DNA of 39,970 nucleotides from Spirochaetia bacterium (GTDB taxonomy: Bacteria > Spirochaetota > Spirochaetia > DAHUYW01): assembly GCA_030041455.1 (NCBI GenBank), contig JASHNV010000034.1:1-39970 (forward strand), written 5' to 3'. Numbering within the stretch: the stretch's first letter is position 1; each line of letters begins with the position of its first letter. Below the pieces are notes generated by a model that was given only the letters and a program-made list of their open reading frames with translations, was not told the DNA's origin and did not search any database. The translations under genes and the position numbers were made by a program. Shown in pieces: positions 36,016-39,970 of the stretch.

Positions 36016-37596
36016 ATGCAGCGGCGATTGCAGTTTCTCAGGCGCAGCGAGGACGAGGACATCAAGGACGCCGGGCTCGTGCTCGACTTCGACGAGATGG
36101 CGCGCAAGGGCGTCATGTCGAAGGAGGAGAAGAACGTCGCCAAGTGGTACGGGATCTACGCCTCCCGCCAGCCCGGTAACCACATGGCGCGGATCGTCAT
36201 TCCCGGGGGGGTCCTGACCTCGACGCAGGCGCGCAATATCGCGAAAGTCTCGGAGAAGTTCGCGATGGGCAAGCTCAACATCACGACGCGCACGTCGATC
36301 CAGCTCCATTGGCTGAAGCTCGGGAGCCTCGCCGACATCATGCGGGCGCTCGCCGACGAGGGCTCCACCACCCGCCACGGCTGCGGCGACGTGACCCGGA
36401 ACGTCACCGCCTGCCCGCTCGCCGAGACCTGCCGGTACCGGCGCTTCAACGTGCTCCCCTTCGCCCAGCGCACCGCCCGCCGCCTCGGCGACAGCCACGA
36501 CCTCGACAACCTCCCGCGCAAGTTCAAGATCAGCTACTCGGGATGCGGCGCAGGGTGCGCCCAGCCGTTCATCAACTGCGTCGGGGCGATCGCGGTCGGC
36601 GGCCGCGAGGGCTCCGAAGAGCCCCGCGGCTTCAAGGTCGTGATCGGCGGGGGGATGGGCGCGACGCCGTTCATCGCGAAGGAGCTCTTCTCCTTCGTGC
36701 CTGCGGAGCGGATGGTGGATCTCACCCGGGCGATCGCGCTCCTGTTCCGCGACCACGGCGACCGCTTCAACCGCTCCAAGGCGCGGTTGAAGTACGTCGT
36801 CGAGCGCTACGGAATCGAGCGGTGCCGCGAGATCGTCATCGAGAATCTCCGCGCCGAGGGAGTCTCGACGGAGGGCTTCGTCGTCGAGGGCTTCCGGGAG
36901 GCCGACGCGAGCTATCCGGACCGCCCCCTCGCCGAGGAGGACACCGTCGGCACCGACGGCAGCGTCACCCTCCGGATCATGGTGCCGAAGGGCGAGATGG
37001 GCCATCGGCAGCTGAAGCGCGTCGCCGAGCTCTCCGAGATCTACGGAGACCAGCGCGTGCGGACCACCAACCGCCAGAACCTCGAGCTGCACGGCATTCC
37101 CAAGGAAAACGCGGAGGAGGTCAAGCGCGAGATCCGCAAGATCGGCCTCGGGACCACCGGCTTCTACGGCCTGCGGGACATCGTTCCCTGCGTCGGCACC
37201 ACCTACTGTCCGAAGGCGGTCTCCGAGACGCGGGCGCTCTACGACCTCCTCCAGCCCCTCGTCGCGCAGCCGAAGTACGCCGGCATCGAGAAGGCCGCCG
37301 TCATCAACATCACCGGATGCCCCAATTCCTGCTCGCCCTACCGGATCGCCGACATCGGCTTTCGCGGGAGCAGGATCCGCGAGGAGCTCGGCTCGACGGA
37401 AGGGTACGAGGTGACCCTCGGCGGGACGCCCGAGCGGCTCGGCGAGGTGTTCGGCGAGTTCAAGCGCGACGACTGTCCGGGGGTGGTCGAGAAGATCCTC
37501 GATACGTTCATCGCGCTTCGATCGGAGGCCGAGAGCCTTTCGGACTGCGTCCTGCGCGTGGGGGCGGAGCCCTTCAAGAAGGCGGTGTACGAATGA
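36016..37596 (+). CDS. Siroheme-dependent sulfite reductase (NirA/Sir type)
   Basis: The nitrite/sulfite reductase family protein has 526 residues and two pseudo-repeats. The first half has NITTRTSIQLHW and GCGDVTRNVTACPLAETC. The second half has VRTTNRQNLELHGI, then the siroheme-[4Fe-4S] ligands Cys392-x5-Cys398 and Cys435-x3-Cys439 (GCPNSC). It reduces sulfite to sulfide with six electrons; context strongly favours sulfite over nitrite. Electron delivery is probably through the next gene product rather than a CysJ flavoprotein, which is absent. ATG 36016 follows TGGAGG by four bases; the stop overlaps the next start as ATGA. Confidence 0.9.
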   Translation: MQRRLQFLRRSEDEDIKDAGLVLDFDEMARKGVMSKEEKNVAKWYGIYASRQPGNHMARIVIPGGVLTSTQARNIAKVSEKFAMGKLNITTRTSIQLHWLKLGSLADIMRALADEGSTTRHGCGDVTRNVTACPLAETCRYRRFNVLPFAQRTARRLGDSHDLDNLPRKFKISYSGCGAGCAQPFINCVGAIAVGGREGSEEPRGFKVVIGGGMGATPFIAKELFSFVPAERMVDLTRAIALLFRDHGDRFNRSKARLKYVVERYGIERCREIVIENLRAEGVSTEGFVVEGFREADASYPDRPLAEEDTVGTDGSVTLRIMVPKGEMGHRQLKRVAELSEIYGDQRVRTTNRQNLELHGIPKENAEEVKREIRKIGLGTTGFYGLRDIVPCVGTTYCPKAVSETRALYDLLQPLVAQPKYAGIEKAAVINITGCPNSCSPYRIADIGFRGSRIREELGSTEGYEVTLGGTPERLGEVFGEFKRDDCPGVVEKILDTFIALRSEAESLSDCVLRVGAEPFKKAVYE

Positions 37597-39440
37597 ACTA
37601 TCAGTACCGCAAGGCGCCCAACCCCACCGAGTTCTCGGTCTTCACTGGGCTCGGAACCGCGGCGCTCGACCTGAAGACGCTCGCCCGCGACGTGCCCTGT
37701 CAGGCGGCCTGCCCCGCGAAGACCGACGTCCCCGCCTATATCGCGCTCATCTCCCGGGGCGAGAACGAGGCCGCTTACCGCGTGAACCAGGAGGACAACG
37801 TCTTTCCCGGCGTCCTCGGCAGGGTCTGCACCAAGCCGTGCGAGGCGGCCTGCCGCTACGCATGGACCAACGCCGAAGGGCCCGTGCAGATCTGCCACCT
37901 GAAGCGGTCCGCCGCCGACCGCCTGAAGACGCCGCCCACCCCGCTTCCGCCGTGGTTCCAGGAGACCGGCCGCCGCGTCGCGGTGGTCGGCGGCGGGCCG
38001 GCCGGCCTCACCGCCGCCCGCGAGCTCAGGCGCTACGGGCATCGGGTGACGCTCTTCGAGCGGGAGGACCACCTCGGAGGCATGATGGTCGACGGGATCC
38101 CGTCGTTCCGCCTTCCCTTGCCCACCATCGAGCAGGAGATCAAGCTCATCACCGACAGCGGCATCGACGTCAGGCTGGGGAGCGACGTCGACCGATCGGG
38201 CCTCGCGAAGCTTCTCGAGAGCTACGACGCGGTGTGCGTCGCAACCGGCACCATGAAGGCGAAGTCCCTCGATCTGCCGGGTATCGACGGCGCCGAGGTC
38301 ATCCCGGGGCTCCGCTTCATGAAGCAGTACAACGCCGGCGTCGTCAAAAGCATGAAGGGCGACGTCGTGGTCATCGGGGGCGGGTTCACCGCCGTCGACT
38401 GCGCCCGCTCCTGCGCTCGGGCGGCGCGTCGGATCGTCGGCGCCGACGACCGGGTCACGATAGCCTACCGGCGCACCGAGCACCACATGGCCGCCGAGAT
38501 GGACGAGCTCGAGGAGATCAGGCTCGAGAACATCGACGTGCGCACGTTGGTGACCCCCGTGAAGGCCAAGGTCGAGAACGGGAGCCTGCGCTCGGTGGTC
38601 TTTCAGCGGAACGTGATGGGGGACGACGGCTCCGATGCGGGCAAGCCGCGGATCGTCCCGATTCCCGGGAGCGAGTTCGAGCTCCCCTGCAGCCACCTCA
38701 TCGTCGCGATCGGCCAGGACGCCGAGACGGAGATCCTTCCTGAGGGGATCGCGCTCGCCGACCGGCAGCAGACTGCCGAACCGAAGCTCTTCGTCACCGG
38801 CGACTTTCTTACCGGGAGCCTCGACGTCATCCACGCGGTCGCCGACGGGAAGTCGGTCGCCGACGAGATCGACCGGTTCCTCGTGGGGGAAGTGCGAAAA
38901 AAGTTCCACGTCTCCATCGAGCTCATCGACAACGACGGCGAGACCGGGCGGTTCCGCGACCACGACCTCCAGGAGGCGCCCGCGATGCCGCTGCGGAGCA
39001 TCGTCGAGCGCGCGGTCGGAAACGCCGAGGTCGAGAAGGGCCTCTCCGACGAGGCGACGCGCGTCGCCTCAAGCCGCTGCTACCTCTGCAACCACAAGTT
39101 CGAGATCAACCAGGACTCCTGCATCCACTGCGACTGGTGCATCGACGTCGCGCCGCGGGACTGCATCAAGAAGGTTTCGCGCCTGTTCGTCGACGAGGTC
39201 GGAAGCCCCCGCGAGTACGTGCAGACCGACGTGGCGGCCGAAGCCACCTACATCTACATCGACAGCGACAACTGCATCAGGTGCGGCAAGTGCCTGCGGG
39301 TGTGCCCGACCGGAGCGATCACGATGCGGAAGATGGAACGGACCGCCTGCTGCTCCACGAAGAACGCCGCGGGGGAGGTACGCTGGGAGCGGCTGACCGC
39401 CCGACTCGACGAGCGGAAGGCGGCGAGGGGCCGGACCTGA
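37593..39440 (+). CDS. GltD-like FAD/iron-sulfur oxidoreductase with C-terminal ferredoxin domain
   Basis: The oxidoreductase has 615 residues. The N-terminal Fer4_20-type region holds Cys36, 40, 79, 83, 87 and 101. The FAD motif VVGGGPAGLTAA begins at 131, the second dinucleotide motif VVVIGGGFTAVDCA at 258, and AIGQDAE and VTGDFLTGS follow as in glutamate synthase small subunits. The C-terminal part adds Cys496-x2-Cys499, then Cys510/513/516/524 (the last with unusual spacing) and a canonical CxxCxxCxxxCP cluster at 561-571. It probably passes electrons from NAD(P)H to the sulfite reductase whose stop it overlaps. It is the last gene of the operon. Confidence 0.88.
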   Translation: MNYQYRKAPNPTEFSVFTGLGTAALDLKTLARDVPCQAACPAKTDVPAYIALISRGENEAAYRVNQEDNVFPGVLGRVCTKPCEAACRYAWTNAEGPVQICHLKRSAADRLKTPPTPLPPWFQETGRRVAVVGGGPAGLTAARELRRYGHRVTLFEREDHLGGMMVDGIPSFRLPLPTIEQEIKLITDSGIDVRLGSDVDRSGLAKLLESYDAVCVATGTMKAKSLDLPGIDGAEVIPGLRFMKQYNAGVVKSMKGDVVVIGGGFTAVDCARSCARAARRIVGADDRVTIAYRRTEHHMAAEMDELEEIRLENIDVRTLVTPVKAKVENGSLRSVVFQRNVMGDDGSDAGKPRIVPIPGSEFELPCSHLIVAIGQDAETEILPEGIALADRQQTAEPKLFVTGDFLTGSLDVIHAVADGKSVADEIDRFLVGEVRKKFHVSIELIDNDGETGRFRDHDLQEAPAMPLRSIVERAVGNAEVEKGLSDEATRVASSRCYLCNHKFEINQDSCIHCDWCIDVAPRDCIKKVSRLFVDEVGSPREYVQTDVAAEATYIYIDSDNCIRCGKCLRVCPTGAITMRKMERTACCSTKNAAGEVRWERLTARLDERKAARGRT

Positions 39441-39443
39441 CGG

Positions 39444-39485
39444 CCCGGCCGTCCCGGAAAGCCGGCATCCGCGGCCGGGTTCTTT
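39444..39485 (+). terminator. Terminator of the cysteine operon
   Basis: CCCGGCCG (39444-39451) pairs perfectly with CGGCCGGG (39472-39479), with a smaller CCGG/CCGG pairing inside, followed by TTCTTT. It begins four bases after the oxidoreductase stop. The T-run continues into the next -35 box. Confidence 0.7.
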
Positions 39486-39512
39486 GACACCCGATTCGCC
39501 TCGTTCTATAAT
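39484..39512 (+). promoter_or_regulatory. Perfect-consensus promoter of the PilZ gene
   Basis: TTGACA (39484-39489), exactly 17 bases, TATAAT (39507-39512). All twelve consensus positions match. The predicted start near 39519 leaves about 43 bases of leader with AAAGGAGG before ATG 39562. Confidence 0.88.
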
Positions 39513-39561
39513 ATCACGGGAGCGTGCGGCGGCTCCGGTGGGGGAGTAAAGGAGGCAGGGG

Positions 39562-39924
39562 ATGACGGAGCGACGAAGAGCGCCTCGTTTTGCCATCGAG
39601 CAGCTCGTCGAGTTGGAATACGGCAAGGAAACGTTCGTCCGCGCGAAAGGGGTCAACATCAGCTCGTCGGGCCTCCTCTGCACGGTCGACACCTACGTGG
39701 AGCCCTACACCCAGGTGTCGCTCCTCATCAGCGTTCCCTCGGGCCCCGAAGGGCGCAAGATAAGTTGCGAGGGCACGGTCATGCGCTCCGAGAAATCCAA
39801 GGGCAAGTACTACATCGGCATCAGCTTCAGTTTCTTTTCCGACGACGACGCCAAGGCGCTTGCCGAGTTTATCGACGCGGAGGCGGCTTCGAACAAGCCG
39901 CTTGAGGAAGAGCCGGAGTCCTGA
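39562..39924 (+). CDS. PilZ-domain c-di-GMP receptor
   Basis: The single PilZ domain has 120 residues. PilZ proteins bind cyclic di-GMP and modulate motility, envelope or secretion partners. RRAPR (4-9) supplies the RxxxR motif and NISSSGLLC (34-42) the (D/N)xSxxG motif; both are intact, so nucleotide binding is likely. The C-terminal ISFSFFSDDDAKALAEFIDAEAA helix closes the barrel, followed by an acidic tail. ATG 39562 has AAAGGAGG about six bases upstream. It has its own consensus promoter and is unrelated to the sulfur operon before it. Confidence 0.9.
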   Translation: MTERRRAPRFAIEQLVELEYGKETFVRAKGVNISSSGLLCTVDTYVEPYTQVSLLISVPSGPEGRKISCEGTVMRSEKSKGKYYIGISFSFFSDDDAKALAEFIDAEAASNKPLEEEPES

Positions 39925-39970
39925 CCGGCCGGCCTCGGGACTTCACGACGAGAACCAGGGCGATCGAGCA

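Overview
The window is G+C-rich (roughly two thirds G+C), densely coded bacterial DNA. It looks like a chromosomal segment from a high-GC spirochaete (Spirochaetota). This rests on several family-level resemblances: a very short RpoZ placed directly before miaA, a 64-residue four-cysteine protein, an archaeal/spirochaete-style CMP-kinase-like protein after yicC, a MurC with a GIKGSGM motif, and a KDPG aldolase with an extra C-terminal domain. No marker in the window proves the lineage. I saw no rRNA, tRNA, CRISPR, transposase or integrase, and base use is even throughout, so nothing points to recent transfer.

Layout. Positions 1-1823 (+) hold a chain of overlapping genes ending in an unusual MutY-like glycosylase; the first members look frame-disrupted. 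rocD (+) follows and converges on a minus-strand group: phosphohexomutase, orphan MoxR ATPase, KDPG aldolase with extra domain, and dapL. Positions 8573-14939 (+) hold a class I glutamine amidotransferase, a small zinc-ribbon protein, an SDR, murC-yicC-cmk (overlapping) and rpoZ-miaA (overlapping). Positions 14917-22649 (-) hold a kinase-like membrane protein, hisC-macro domain-NFACT, and hisD-folC. acnA (+) stands alone at 22814-25489.

Positions 26007-39440 (+) are the centrepiece: a complete assimilatory sulfate-reduction regulon in two transcription units. Unit 1 is the sulfate ABC transporter sbp-cysT-cysW-cysA. Unit 2 is uroporphyrinogen-III methyltransferase-cysH-cysD-cysN-precorrin-2 dehydrogenase-cysK-sulfite reductase-FeS flavoprotein. 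Together they import sulfate, activate it to APS, reduce APS directly to sulfite (iron-sulfur APS reductase), make siroheme, reduce sulfite to sulfide and build cysteine. Serine acetyltransferase (cysE) and a working APS kinase are not in the window.

The strongest possibly undescribed signals lie in the control of this regulon. Both units have near-consensus promoters that share the same AT-rich operator half-site, TGACTTAAT, in opposite orientations; one copy is a near-perfect 22-bp palindrome over the -35 box, the other covers the transcription start. The transporter unit also has a ~245-nt leader with an 11-codon cysteine-containing leader peptide, a strong hairpin directly after its stop codon, and a stretch complementary to the sbp Shine-Dalgarno. 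CysN ends in a relic APS-kinase domain without a P-loop, which fits direct APS reduction. Separately, three genes (pgm, dapL, murC) have good promoters whose -10 box lies only 5-7 nt before the ATG and no convincing Shine-Dalgarno, which predicts leaderless mRNAs. The last 140 bases contain a PilZ gene behind a perfect TTGACA-17-TATAAT promoter that abuts the terminator of the sulfur operon.
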